Assembly: GCA_910578615.1 (NCBI GenBank)
Contig: CAJTRI010000010.1
Location: 54,485 to 118,484 of the forward strand
Length of the DNA stretch: 64,000 nt
Origin: an uncultured Duncaniella sp.
GTDB lineage: Bacteria > Bacteroidota > Bacteroidia > Bacteroidales > Muribaculaceae
Direction of reading: 5' to 3'
In this document: positions 41,692-50,216 of the stretch, in pieces
Numbering within the stretch: the first letter of the stretch is position 1
Layout of the letters: each line of letters begins with the position of its first letter
Notes under the pieces: model-generated
Database searches by the model: none
The model's input: the letters and a program-made list of their open reading frames with translations, nothing else
What the model was told of the DNA's origin: nothing
Program-made: the position numbers and the translations under genes

Positions 41692-43095
41692 ATGAACCTT
41701 CATAACTTCCGCCAGTATTTCGCCCGGTATTTTGCCTTGGGAGAATATCTAATCTCACAGGAAGAGGCGGAACAATCCATCCGAGAAGGGGTGTCTTTTC
41801 GCGGCACCAACATCGTCATCCTCATCATAGCCATCTTCATCGCGTCGCTCGGCCTCAACACCAACTCCACGGCCGTCATAATAGGCGCCATGCTCATCTC
41901 CCCACTCATGGGCCCTATCATCGGCATAGGTCTCGGAGTGGGTATACAGGATTTCGACCTTATAAAACGCGCCCTGCGCAACCTTGTGATGGCCACGGGA
42001 TTCAGCGTGCTGACTTCCACACTCTACTTCCTCATCTCCCCCGTGAGCGAAGGCCACAGCGAGCTTCTGGCCCGCACCTCTCCGACCATCTATGACGTGC
42101 TGATAGGCTTCTTCGGAGGCGCCGCAGGCATCATAGCTATCGGTTCCAAAACCAAAGGAAACGTCATCCCAGGCGTCGCCATAGCCACCGCCCTTATGCC
42201 ACCTCTGTGTACAGTTGGTTACGGCATAGCCACATGGCAGCCCTCATATTTCTTCGGCGCGTTTTATCTCTTCCTTATAAACTCCATCTACATCGCCTTC
42301 TCGACATTCATAGGCGTCAAGTTGATGCACTATCATCCCGCCGAGACCGACAACCAGATACGTGCCCACAAAATCCGGCGGTTTATCTACACAGTGGCAT
42401 TGATAGCCATGCTCCCCTCGCTCTATCTGACATACAACATGCTGCGTCAAAGCCGGTTCGAAGCCAATGCATCAAACTTCGTGACATCGGAATGCCACTT
42501 TCCGGCCACACGCGTGCTTGCCAGTGACGCCACAATGAAGGGAAAGGAAAGGACGATAAACATCACCCTCATAGGCAAGGTACTTCCCACCGACTCCCTC
42601 AGCCTCGCACTGTCGTCAAGACTCAAATTCTATGGGCTCGAAGGTGCGAAAATCAATATCATACAGGGAGACAACCCCGACCTCTCCGGCCTCGTCAATG
42701 ACAACTCGCAGTCAGTACGCAGCATCTACGAGATGGCCCAGGCCTCTATCGCCGACAAGCAGATGACCATAGACTCGCTTAGAAACGTCATCGACGAGAA
42801 CACTCTCAATGACACCATAGCCGGCAGACTCGCGCCTGAGATCAATGTCCTGTTCCCTCAGATCAGGGAGTTGGCAGTCACACGTGCCGTATTCGGCAAC
42901 ATGACCAATGCCACTCTCGACACCACCCATCTCGCCCTCGTATCATACAGTTCGCCTCTCAACGCGGCCAAACGCACGGAACTGGCACGATTCCTCGAAG
43001 CCAGACTCAGATTAAAGTCTGTGTCAATCATAGACATAGGTTCCCTCTCCCAATCCAAATCAAGATCTGATGGACACAACAAACCTAAAAAATAA
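41692..43095 (+). CDS. DUF389 membrane protein
   Basis: 467 residues. The hydrophobic half (~35-260) is the DUF389 domain: IVILIIAIFIASLGLNTNS, GAMLISPLMGPIIGIGLG, GVAIATALMPPLCTVGYG, with about six membrane helices. Function of the family is unknown. The C-terminal ~200 residues are soluble with a coiled-coil-like stretch (SIADKQMTIDSLRNVID) and a Lys-rich end. Its last 26 bp overlap the glycosyltransferase gene in another frame, so the two are tightly coupled. Neighbourhood with a phosphate transporter suggests a transport or membrane-domain role, but that is only inference. Confidence 0.88.
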   Translation: MNLHNFRQYFARYFALGEYLISQEEAEQSIREGVSFRGTNIVILIIAIFIASLGLNTNSTAVIIGAMLISPLMGPIIGIGLGVGIQDFDLIKRALRNLVMATGFSVLTSTLYFLISPVSEGHSELLARTSPTIYDVLIGFFGGAAGIIAIGSKTKGNVIPGVAIATALMPPLCTVGYGIATWQPSYFFGAFYLFLINSIYIAFSTFIGVKLMHYHPAETDNQIRAHKIRRFIYTVALIAMLPSLYLTYNMLRQSRFEANASNFVTSECHFPATRVLASDATMKGKERTINITLIGKVLPTDSLSLALSSRLKFYGLEGAKINIIQGDNPDLSGLVNDNSQSVRSIYEMAQASIADKQMTIDSLRNVIDENTLNDTIAGRLAPEINVLFPQIRELAVTRAVFGNMTNATLDTTHLALVSYSSPLNAAKRTELARFLEARLRLKSVSIIDIGSLSQSKSRSDGHNKPKK

Positions 43096-44335
43096 GAAAG
43101 TCGTTCTCGTCACACACAGCGACACACTCGGAGGCGCCGCGATAGTCACATTCCGCCTGATGCAGGCCCTGCGCCGCGAAGGAGTCGATGCGAAGATGGT
43201 GGTCTTCACCAAACGGTCAGACGAAGAATCGGTATCCTGCATGGGGAGCCGTTTCGAACGCGGGGTACGCTTCTGCATGGAGAGGTTCCAGCTTCTGCCG
43301 TCACTCGGCTTCAAACGCGACAATCTGTTCCTGGTCTCCACAGGAAATTTCGCCATCGGCGTACACAAGCACCCGTGGATAATCGAGGCCGACATAGTCT
43401 GTCTTAACTGGATCAATCAGGGACTTCTCGGAATAAAGGGCATACGACGTCTGCACGAGATGGGTAAAAAGCTTGTATGGACAATGCATGACATGTGGCC
43501 TTTCACAGGGATATGCCATCATGCCTACGAATGCGGCTACTATACAGACCAATGCGGCAACTGCATGATGCTCACCGGGGGAGGTAATCCCGACGACCTC
43601 TCACACAAGATCTGGAAGAAAAAAAGAGAACTCTACAACGAGGTTCCCATCACGTTCGTCAGCGTAAGCCGGTGGCTCGAAAAAAAGGCAAGGAGTTCGT
43701 CACTGATGCGAAACCTTCCCGTGATGACCATCTACAATGCCTTCCCCGTGGAACAATTCTATACGGCACCGGCACAGCACATAGACTCGCTTCTCACCAC
43801 CACAAAGCCCAACCTCATCCTGATAGGCGCCGCAAGACTCGATGACCCCATCAAGGGGCTTAATTATGCGATAGAGGCTTTCAACTATATATTTGACAAT
43901 CATCCCGAGGTGGCCTCGGACACCGCCGTCTACCTGTTCGGTGACCTGCGCAATCCTCAGCTACTTGACAATCTGAGGCTGTCACACCGATGGTTTGGCC
44001 GAATCAACGATTTCAAGATTCTCTCCTATCTCTACGCGTCCGCCAAAGTCGTGGTCTCGACCTCGCTCTACGAGTCGCTCGGCGGAACCCTCGTTGAGGG
44101 ACAGGCCGCCGGAGCCGTCCCTGTCACATTCGGCGGAGACGGACGCAACGATGTCGTGGAACATCTCAAAACAGGCTACATAGCCCGATACAAGGATTCA
44201 CGTGACATTGCCGAAGGCATATTATGGGCCATAAAGTCTGATATTGACCGCGACTACCTCCACCAGACCGTGAAAGAACGTTTCGGCTCAAAGGCAATAG
44301 CCCGGAAATATATCGAACTTTTCGAATCACTCTGA
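43070..44335 (+). CDS. GT4-family glycosyltransferase
   Basis: 421 residues with a GT-B fold. The N-terminal half has VVLVTHSDTLGGAAIVTFRL and the WTMHDMWPFTGICHHAYECG segment with several Cys (CGNCMML), seen in GT4 enzymes of Bacteroidetes polysaccharide clusters. The C-terminal half has LILIGAARLDDPIKGLNYAI and the sugar-nucleotide motif SLYESLGGTLVEGQAAGAVPV. Donor and acceptor are unknown. It begins inside the DUF389 gene (26-bp overlap) and ends 2 bp before the SDR epimerase. A one-enzyme glycosyl transfer to a lipid, cell-wall or surface product is likely. Confidence 0.93.
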   Translation: MDTTNLKNKKVVLVTHSDTLGGAAIVTFRLMQALRREGVDAKMVVFTKRSDEESVSCMGSRFERGVRFCMERFQLLPSLGFKRDNLFLVSTGNFAIGVHKHPWIIEADIVCLNWINQGLLGIKGIRRLHEMGKKLVWTMHDMWPFTGICHHAYECGYYTDQCGNCMMLTGGGNPDDLSHKIWKKKRELYNEVPITFVSVSRWLEKKARSSSLMRNLPVMTIYNAFPVEQFYTAPAQHIDSLLTTTKPNLILIGAARLDDPIKGLNYAIEAFNYIFDNHPEVASDTAVYLFGDLRNPQLLDNLRLSHRWFGRINDFKILSYLYASAKVVVSTSLYESLGGTLVEGQAAGAVPVTFGGDGRNDVVEHLKTGYIARYKDSRDIAEGILWAIKSDIDRDYLHQTVKERFGSKAIARKYIELFESL

Positions 44336-44337
44336 GT

Positions 44338-45321
44338 ATGAAAAAGAAGGTACTTATCGTCGGGGCCGGCGGATTCATCGGCGGATTCATAGCCGACGAG
44401 TCTCTGAGGCGCGGATATGAGACTTGGTGCGGCGTCAGGGAGTCTACATCACGGCGCTATCTGACCGACCCGGCTCTCAATTTCGTCACTTTGGACTATG
44501 AATCGCCAGAAAAACTGGCTGAGCAGATGACCGGCCACCATTGGGACTACATTGTCTACAACCTCGGAGCCACAAAATGCGTCAACTTTCTGGATTTCAA
44601 CCGCATCAACTACGTCTATCTGAGAAATTTCGTAGAGGCCCTCACCGATGCCGGCATAACTCCCGAAAAGATGGTCTACATGTCCTCACTCTCTGCCCTC
44701 GGGCCGGGTGACGAAAAAGACTATACGCCTATGAGCGGTGACATGATTCCACGCCCCAACACACGCTACGGCCTCTCTAAAATCAAGGCTGAGACCTTCT
44801 TGCAGGGTCTGCCCGATTTTCCATGGATAATCCTGAGACCTACCGGGGTCTACGGGCCTCACGAACAGGACTATCTGATGATGATAAAAAGTATTGACGC
44901 ACACTTTGACTTCGGAGTGGGATTCCGCAGACAGATGCTCACATTCATCTATGTCGAAGATCTCGCCCGTGCCATCTTCGATGCCCTCGAAAAAGCCCCC
45001 CTGCATCATAAATATATAATCTCCGAGCCACGGGCCTATACCCAGAAGGAGTTTCGCGACATCGTGGCCCGCGCGCTGGGACACCGTCTGGTCATCCCTA
45101 TCCGTCTTCCTCTGTGGGCGCTGTCAGTCGCATGCAGGATTTCAGAGAAATGGGGAGCCGCAAAGATGCAGGCCACCACACTCAATTCCGACAAGTACCA
45201 GATCATGGCCCAGCGAAACTGGAACTGCGATGTCACCCCTGCCATACGTGACTTCGGTTTCGCTCCCAAGGTAGACCTTAAAGAAGGAATACGCCTTACA
45301 GTCGAGGCATACCGCCGGTAA
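44338..45321 (+). CDS. NAD-dependent epimerase/dehydratase (SDR)
   Basis: 327 residues. The extended-SDR Rossmann motif GAGGFIGG (9-16) is at the N-terminus. The catalytic set is a Ser in MSSLSALG and YGLSKIKAE (YxxxK), followed by ILRPTGVYGPHEQDYL. The substrate pocket region (GFRRQMLTFIYVEDLARAI) is typical of nucleotide-sugar or related epimerases; the precise substrate cannot be read off. It starts 2 bp after the GT4 gene, suggesting the two act on the same sugar product, though GT4 plus SDR alone do not form a full polysaccharide cluster. Confidence 0.9.
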   Translation: MKKKVLIVGAGGFIGGFIADESLRRGYETWCGVRESTSRRYLTDPALNFVTLDYESPEKLAEQMTGHHWDYIVYNLGATKCVNFLDFNRINYVYLRNFVEALTDAGITPEKMVYMSSLSALGPGDEKDYTPMSGDMIPRPNTRYGLSKIKAETFLQGLPDFPWIILRPTGVYGPHEQDYLMMIKSIDAHFDFGVGFRRQMLTFIYVEDLARAIFDALEKAPLHHKYIISEPRAYTQKEFRDIVARALGHRLVIPIRLPLWALSVACRISEKWGAAKMQATTLNSDKYQIMAQRNWNCDVTPAIRDFGFAPKVDLKEGIRLTVEAYRR

Positions 45322-45369
45322 AGGCATGGCTGAACGATCCGTCAAGACACACCCATACACCCGATTAGT

Positions 45370-45624
45370 ATGACACCTCCGCGCTGGATGACATTCATAA
45401 TCATTGTCTTCACACTCCCTCTTTTCTCCACACCGTGGCTTGTGAGAACGTGTCCCCCCGGACAGGAGACGGTCAAGACACTCATACAGCTATACCCGTT
45501 CTATATGGCTCTCTCCGCTTGGCTTGCCTACAAGGCCTATCCGCAACGCCATTACGTCAGCTGGCTCCTACTCCTCATGATGGCACTTTCCACTGCCGCA
45601 ATTTTCATTTTAACAAAGTCATGA
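45370..45624 (+). CDS. Small two-helix membrane protein
   Basis: 84 residues. Hydrophobic stretches at ~8-22 (TFIIIVFTLPLFSTP) and ~62-80 (SWLLLLMMALSTAAIFIL), plus a weaker one at ~41-53, give two or three membrane helices. I do not recognise a named family. Its stop overlaps the aroQ start (ATGA, 45621-45624), which argues strongly that it is translated. It lies 48 bp after the SDR gene. Small membrane proteins just before aroQ occur in other Bacteroidales; role unknown. Confidence 0.75.
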   Translation: MTPPRWMTFIIIVFTLPLFSTPWLVRTCPPGQETVKTLIQLYPFYMALSAWLAYKAYPQRHYVSWLLLLMMALSTAAIFILTKS

Positions 45625-46043
45625 AAATACTCATCATCAACGGCCCCAACCTCAACCTCCTCGGGACACGCGAACCCGGGATATACGGTTCACGCTCATT
45701 CGAATCCTACCTTCAAGAACTCCGCGAGATGCTTGACGGAGACGAGATAGACTATCTCCAAAGCAATCATGAAGGAGATATCATAGACTTCCTCCATGCA
45801 GCCGACTGTGACGGCATCATCCTCAATGCAGGAGCCTACACCCACACATCGCTGGCCATAGCCGACGCCATAGCCGCCATACAGATTCCTGTCATCGAGG
45901 TGCATATATCCAATATATACTCTCGTGAAGCCATACGCCACACCTCCCTGATAGCCCCGGTGTGCCAAGGCTCCATAGCCGGATTCGGACTAAGCTCCTA
46001 CTTCCTCGCCGCACAGGCCATCATAATGGATACGTCACGCTGA
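45621..46043 (+). CDS. aroQ: 3-dehydroquinate dehydratase, type II
   Basis: The ATG at 45621 (MKILIINGPNLNLLGTREP) is the family start; an upstream in-frame start would add 62 unrelated residues that overlap the membrane protein gene. The 140-residue enzyme converts 3-dehydroquinate to 3-dehydroshikimate. Motifs are GPNLNLLGTREPGIYG with the catalytic Tyr, QSNHEGDIID, LNAGAYTHTSLAIADAI and EVHISNIYSREAIRHTS with its His. It dodecamerises in known members. It overlaps the membrane protein gene by 4 bp and precedes the O-methyltransferase by 6 bp. Confidence 0.97.
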   Translation: MKILIINGPNLNLLGTREPGIYGSRSFESYLQELREMLDGDEIDYLQSNHEGDIIDFLHAADCDGIILNAGAYTHTSLAIADAIAAIQIPVIEVHISNIYSREAIRHTSLIAPVCQGSIAGFGLSSYFLAAQAIIMDTSR

Positions 46044-46049
46044 TACACT

Positions 46050-46676
46050 ATGGATGAAGAAGAATACATCCTCAGCCATATCTCGCCTGAGCCGGCCCAT
46101 CTCGAAGCCCTCTACCGGCGCACACACCTGAACCATCTCTATCCCCGCATGTGTTCCGGGCATCTGCAAGGCAGGCTCCTGAGTATGCTGGTATCGATGA
46201 TAAAGCCCCGGCGCATACTCGAACTCGGAACCTTCACCGGCTACTCGGCCCTGTGCCTTGCCGAAACCCTGCCCGAGGGAGGGGAAGTCCACACCGTGGA
46301 GATTGATGACGAGATGGAGCCGGAACTCCTCGAACTGTTCGGCTCCTCGCCGGGCGGTGACCGCATAAAGCTTCATATCGGTGACGCCAGCGATATTATC
46401 CCCACCCTCCCCACGGACTGGGATCTCGTATATATCGATGCCAACAAACGGGACTACTGTGCCTATCTCGACCTGCTTCTGCCATCTCTCAAAACCGGCA
46501 GCTTCATAATAGCCGACAACACCCTATGGGACGGAAAGGTATTTGATACCTCGGCAAATCATGACCCGCAGACACTCGGACTCGACCGTTTCAACTCCTA
46601 CGCTGCCTCCCATCCCCGTCTCGAAACCGTCATAATACCCCTCCGTGACGGACTCACTCTATGCCGGGTGGTATGA
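46050..46676 (+). CDS. COMT-like class I SAM-dependent O-methyltransferase
   Basis: 208 residues, Methyltransf_3 type. SAM-binding motif I is ILELGTFTGYSALCLAE (~52-68), motif II VHTVEIDDE (~82-90), then LVYIDANKRDYCAYLD with the metal-binding Asp and IIADNTLWDGKV with the second Asp-Asn pair. The catechol O-methyltransferase family is divalent-metal-dependent; bacterial members often have unknown substrates. Last gene of the run that starts with the phosphate transporter, 6 bp after aroQ, and followed by a clear terminator. aroQ next to such a methyltransferase is a conserved Bacteroidales pairing. Confidence 0.93.
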   Translation: MDEEEYILSHISPEPAHLEALYRRTHLNHLYPRMCSGHLQGRLLSMLVSMIKPRRILELGTFTGYSALCLAETLPEGGEVHTVEIDDEMEPELLELFGSSPGGDRIKLHIGDASDIIPTLPTDWDLVYIDANKRDYCAYLDLLLPSLKTGSFIIADNTLWDGKVFDTSANHDPQTLGLDRFNSYAASHPRLETVIIPLRDGLTLCRVV

Positions 46677-46698
46677 CAAAACGTGACATTACGGCACC

Positions 46699-46753
46699 AA
46701 ATTGAAAAAAGTTAAGACATGCGTCCGGCATCTGTCTTAACTTTTTCAATTTT
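46699..46753. terminator. Terminator after the aroQ/O-methyltransferase run
   Basis: 46699-46719 pairs with 46733-46752 (about 20 bp, one bulged A; TGTCTTAAC on the right arm) around a 13-nt loop, A/T-rich at both bases. Confidence 0.85.
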
Positions 46754-46761
46754 AGCACCCT

Positions 46762-46801
46762 ATTATATCGGCCAAAACTTCATTATATCGGCCAAAACTT
46801 C
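46762..46801. repeat. Perfect 20-bp tandem duplication before pheT
   Basis: The unit ATTATATCGGCCAAAACTTC occurs twice without a gap (46762-46781, 46782-46801), about 50 bp before the pheT start and just upstream of its -7 box. Confidence 0.95.
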
Positions 46802-46822
46802 CATGCATTGCATAATTTTTAG

Positions 46823-46830
46823 TATTTTTG
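46823..46830 (+). promoter_or_regulatory. -7 box before pheT
   Basis: TATTTTTG followed by C fits TAnnTTTG, 24 bp before the ATG at 46854. The -33 position falls at the end of the 20-bp tandem repeat. Confidence 0.5.
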
Positions 46831-46853
46831 CAAGTTGAAAAATACATCATCCC

Positions 46854-49319
46854 ATGAATATATCCTACAACTGGCTAAAAAAATATCTTGACTTCGATCT
46901 ATCACCCGAAGAACTCGCGGCCGCGCTGACCTCGATCGGTCTTGAAACCGGCGGTGTGGAGGAAGTCGAGTCCGTCCGCGGAGGCCTGAGAGGCCTCGTA
47001 GTCGGGAAGGTGCTCACATGTATCGAGCATCCTGACAGCGACCATCTCCACATCACCACGGTGGATCTTGGCAACGGCGAACCGACACAAATCGTCTGCG
47101 GCGCGCCCAACGTGGCAGCCGGACAGACGGTTGTAGTAGCCACCGTGGGCACCACGCTCTATGACGGCGACCAGGAATTCAAAATCAAGAAATCAAAAAT
47201 CCGAGGCGTGGAGTCGTTAGGCATGATATGTGCCGAAGACGAGATCGGTGTCGGCAACTCCCATGACGGCATAATAGTACTCCCTGACACCGTTTCTGCC
47301 GGCACCCCCGCAGCCGAATACTACGGACTCACGTCCGACTATCTCCTCGAAGTAGACCTCACCCCCAACCGCATAGACGCAGCCTCCCACTACGGAGTGG
47401 CACGCGACCTTTCGGCCTGGATGGCATGTCACTCGACCCCTGCGACACTCCGTCGTCCAGATACCGACGGTTTCTGTCTCGACACTGCCGAGGGAGGCAT
47501 CAGCGTGGAAGTCGAAAATCCCGACGCATGTCCCCGCTACTGCGGAGTTACCATAAAGGGTGTGACGGTAAAGGAGTCCCCCAAATGGCTGCGTGACGCC
47601 CTCTCCACCATCGGAGTACGCCCCATCAACAACATCGTTGACATCACCAACTATCTGCTCCACGCCATGGGACAGCCCTTACACTGTTTCGACATGGCCC
47701 GTATTGCCGGCGGAAAGGTAGTGGTACGTAATGCGGACGAAGGCACATCCTTCACAACCCTTGACGGGGTAGAACGCACCCTTGACGGACGCGACCTCAT
47801 GATATGCAACGAAAAAGAGCCTATGTGCATAGCCGGTGTCTTCGGCGGCCTTGACTCGGGCGTCACCGAATCTACCACTGACATCTTCCTTGAAAGTGCC
47901 TACTTCAACCCCACGGTGGTACGCAAGTCAGCACGCCGCCACGGTCTGAACACCGACTCCTCGTTCCGTTTCGAGCGCGGAGTGGATCCCAACAACACCC
48001 TCTACGTGCTTCGTCTCGCCGCCATCATGGTCAAGGAACTGGCCGGAGGAGAGATCACAGGCCCCCTCGTAGATCTGTATCCTCGCCCCATAATGCCTGC
48101 GGAAGTAGAGATGACGTTTGACTATGTCGACACCCTCGTAGGCAAACATATACCTGCCGACAAGGTGGAAAGCATACTCCGCTCCCTTGAAATGGAAATA
48201 ATCTCCGTCAACGACAAGGAAGTGGCAATGAAGGTTCCAACCTACCGTGTGGATGTCACCCGTCCATGCGACGTGGTGGAGGACGTTCTCCGCATATATG
48301 GCTACAACAACGTGGAAATCTCAGACACCCTTCACGCATCGCTCTCCTACAAGAGTCGCGAGGATGAGGCAAACCGTCTGCGAGGCCTCATCTCCGAACA
48401 GCTGTGTGGCGAGGGATTCAACGAAATCCTCAACAACTCTCTGACAGCCGAAAGCTATTATACCGACCTTGGCCAAATGCCGGCGACTGCATGTGTGAGA
48501 CTGCTCAACCCTCTGAGCAACGACCTCAACGTCATGCGCCAGACCCTTCTGTTCGGAGGTCTCGAATCACTCTCTCACAACATCAACCGCAAAGAGAGCG
48601 ACCTCCGCATGTATGAGTTCGGCAACGTATACTCTTTCGATCCCGAGGCGGTTTCCGATTCCTCCGCTCCCCTTGCCCCCTACCGCCAGTCATCACGTCT
48701 GGCCTTGTGGATGACCGGCAACATGCGTCCCGCATCATGGGCGCGTCCTGCCGCCGAGACCACCTTCTATGATATCAAAGCCGTGGTTGACAATATACTC
48801 GTCCGTCTCGGCATAAGCCGCAACGAAATCAAGATAGGGCGCTCGTCATCCGAACTATATGCAGCCGGACTTGACATCGCCACCCGCAACGGCAAGCCGC
48901 TCGGCTCTCTCGGCATCCTGTCAAAACGCATCCTCGCAATGGCAGACATCAAGCAAGAGACATTCTATGCCGAACTGGACTGGGACGCACTCACAACCCT
49001 CTCAATAAAGAAGAAGGTGACCTATACCGCCCTGCCCAAGGCCCAGGCCGTGAAACGCGACCTCGCATTACTGCTTGACAAAGCCGTGACCATGGAACAG
49101 GTGGAACAGGTGGTGCGCGAAAGCGAGCGCAAACTCCTCAAAGAGGTGGTGCTGTTCGATGTCTACGAAGGCAACAACCTACCTGAGGGTAAGAAATCCT
49201 ATGCAATAGCCCTCACACTCCGTGACGATGAAAAGACCTTGCAGGACAAACAGATAGAGGCTGTCATGAACAAGGTGATAACCAACCTTTCCAAACGTCT
49301 CGGCGCCGAACTCCGATAA
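46854..49319 (+). CDS. pheT: Phenylalanine--tRNA ligase beta subunit
   Basis: 821 residues, full length for the bacterial type. The N-terminal tRNA-binding OB domain (~40-150: VVGKVLTCIEHPDSDHLHIT, QIVCGAPN) is followed by the B3/B4 editing domain (~215-390: VKESPKWLRDALSTIGVRPINNIVD-like region, LHCFDMARI), B5 (~405-475), the catalytic-like core and the C-terminal ferredoxin-fold anticodon-binding domain (~725-821: TALPKAQAVKRDLALLLD). With PheS it forms the (alpha-beta)2 enzyme. pheS is not adjacent, which is usual in Bacteroidetes. It has its own promoter behind a terminator and is followed by the YebC gene. Confidence 0.98.
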   Translation: MNISYNWLKKYLDFDLSPEELAAALTSIGLETGGVEEVESVRGGLRGLVVGKVLTCIEHPDSDHLHITTVDLGNGEPTQIVCGAPNVAAGQTVVVATVGTTLYDGDQEFKIKKSKIRGVESLGMICAEDEIGVGNSHDGIIVLPDTVSAGTPAAEYYGLTSDYLLEVDLTPNRIDAASHYGVARDLSAWMACHSTPATLRRPDTDGFCLDTAEGGISVEVENPDACPRYCGVTIKGVTVKESPKWLRDALSTIGVRPINNIVDITNYLLHAMGQPLHCFDMARIAGGKVVVRNADEGTSFTTLDGVERTLDGRDLMICNEKEPMCIAGVFGGLDSGVTESTTDIFLESAYFNPTVVRKSARRHGLNTDSSFRFERGVDPNNTLYVLRLAAIMVKELAGGEITGPLVDLYPRPIMPAEVEMTFDYVDTLVGKHIPADKVESILRSLEMEIISVNDKEVAMKVPTYRVDVTRPCDVVEDVLRIYGYNNVEISDTLHASLSYKSREDEANRLRGLISEQLCGEGFNEILNNSLTAESYYTDLGQMPATACVRLLNPLSNDLNVMRQTLLFGGLESLSHNINRKESDLRMYEFGNVYSFDPEAVSDSSAPLAPYRQSSRLALWMTGNMRPASWARPAAETTFYDIKAVVDNILVRLGISRNEIKIGRSSSELYAAGLDIATRNGKPLGSLGILSKRILAMADIKQETFYAELDWDALTTLSIKKKVTYTALPKAQAVKRDLALLLDKAVTMEQVEQVVRESERKLLKEVVLFDVYEGNNLPEGKKSYAIALTLRDDEKTLQDKQIEAVMNKVITNLSKRLGAELR

Positions 49320-49361
49320 CAAAGACACAATAAAAAAACAATACAATTATAGTTACACACA

Positions 49362-50108
49362 ATGGGAAGAGCATTTGAATACCGCAAAGCACGCAAGCTC
49401 AAACGCTGGGGCAACATGTCCCGCACCTTTACCCGTATAGGCAAAGAAATCACCATCGCCGCAAAGGCCGGAGGCCCCGACCCCACTACCAATCCCCGTC
49501 TGCGCGCCCTCATGCAGAACGCCAAGGCAGCAAACATGCCTAAGGACACCGTGGAACGCGCCATCAAAAAAGCAACCGATAAGGATGCCGGCGACTACAA
49601 GGAAATCATCTATGAGGGATACGGCCCCTTCGGCATAGCCATCGTGGTAGAGGCCGCGACCGACAACAACACCCGTACCGTGGCCAACGTGCGTTCCTAT
49701 TTCACCAAACACGGAGGTACACTGGGCACGCAAGGCTCTCTCTCTTTCATGTTTGACCACAAGAGCGTCTTCAAGATCAAGCCCAAAGACGGTGTCTCGC
49801 TCGAAGATCTCGAACTCGAACTCATCGACTACGGAGTGGACGAACTTGAAGACATCGTAGACGACGAATCAGGTGACGAGCAGGTAGTTCTCTACGGAGC
49901 TTTCGAGGAATATTCCAATATCCAGAAGTATCTTGAAGACAACGGCTTCGAAATCATATCGTCAGAGTTCGAGCGTATCCCCCACGAACTCAAAGATGTG
50001 ACCCCCGAACAGCGGGTAACCCTCGAAAAACTCCTTGAAAAGTTCGAGGACGACGAGGACGTGCAGAACGTCTTCCACAACATGAAGGAAGACGACTCGG
50101 AAGAGTAA
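49362..50108 (+). CDS. yebC: YebC/PmpR-family protein (TACO1-like)
   Basis: 248 residues. Starts MGRAFEYRKARKLKRWGNMSRTFTRIGKEI, the Bacteroidetes form of the family N-terminus (shown in part), then MPKDTVERAIKKATD, YEGYGPFGIAIVVEAATDNNTRT and LGTQGSLSFMFD. The three-domain layout and length are typical. Members are called transcription regulators, and the mitochondrial relative TACO1 and bacterial YebC are reported to help translation of difficult sequences such as polyproline. It lies 42 bp after pheT, probably in the same transcript, and ends before a strong bidirectional terminator. The C-terminus is acidic (EDDEDVQNV, EDDSEE). Confidence 0.95.
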   Translation: MGRAFEYRKARKLKRWGNMSRTFTRIGKEITIAAKAGGPDPTTNPRLRALMQNAKAANMPKDTVERAIKKATDKDAGDYKEIIYEGYGPFGIAIVVEAATDNNTRTVANVRSYFTKHGGTLGTQGSLSFMFDHKSVFKIKPKDGVSLEDLELELIDYGVDELEDIVDDESGDEQVVLYGAFEEYSNIQKYLEDNGFEIISSEFERIPHELKDVTPEQRVTLEKLLEKFEDDEDVQNVFHNMKEDDSEE

Positions 50109-50133
50109 CGCCCGCATAAGAGATATAAAAGGA

Positions 50134-50182
50134 ATATATGTCAGGACAGCCCAAATAATACGGCGGTTGTCCTGACATATAT
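50134..50182. terminator. Bidirectional terminator between yebC and proA
   Basis: A perfect 15-bp stem pairs ATATATGTCAGGACA (50134-50148) with 50168-50182 and is followed by TTTTATT. Confidence 0.88.
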
Positions 50183-50216
50183 TTTATTATTCGGTCTTGA
50201 CAGATCGGACACTTTA

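Noticed and set aside
45435..46043. Extended aroQ start at 45435
   Set aside because: The extra 62 residues are unlike AroQ and overlap the small membrane protein in another frame; the ATG at 45621 gives the family N-terminus.
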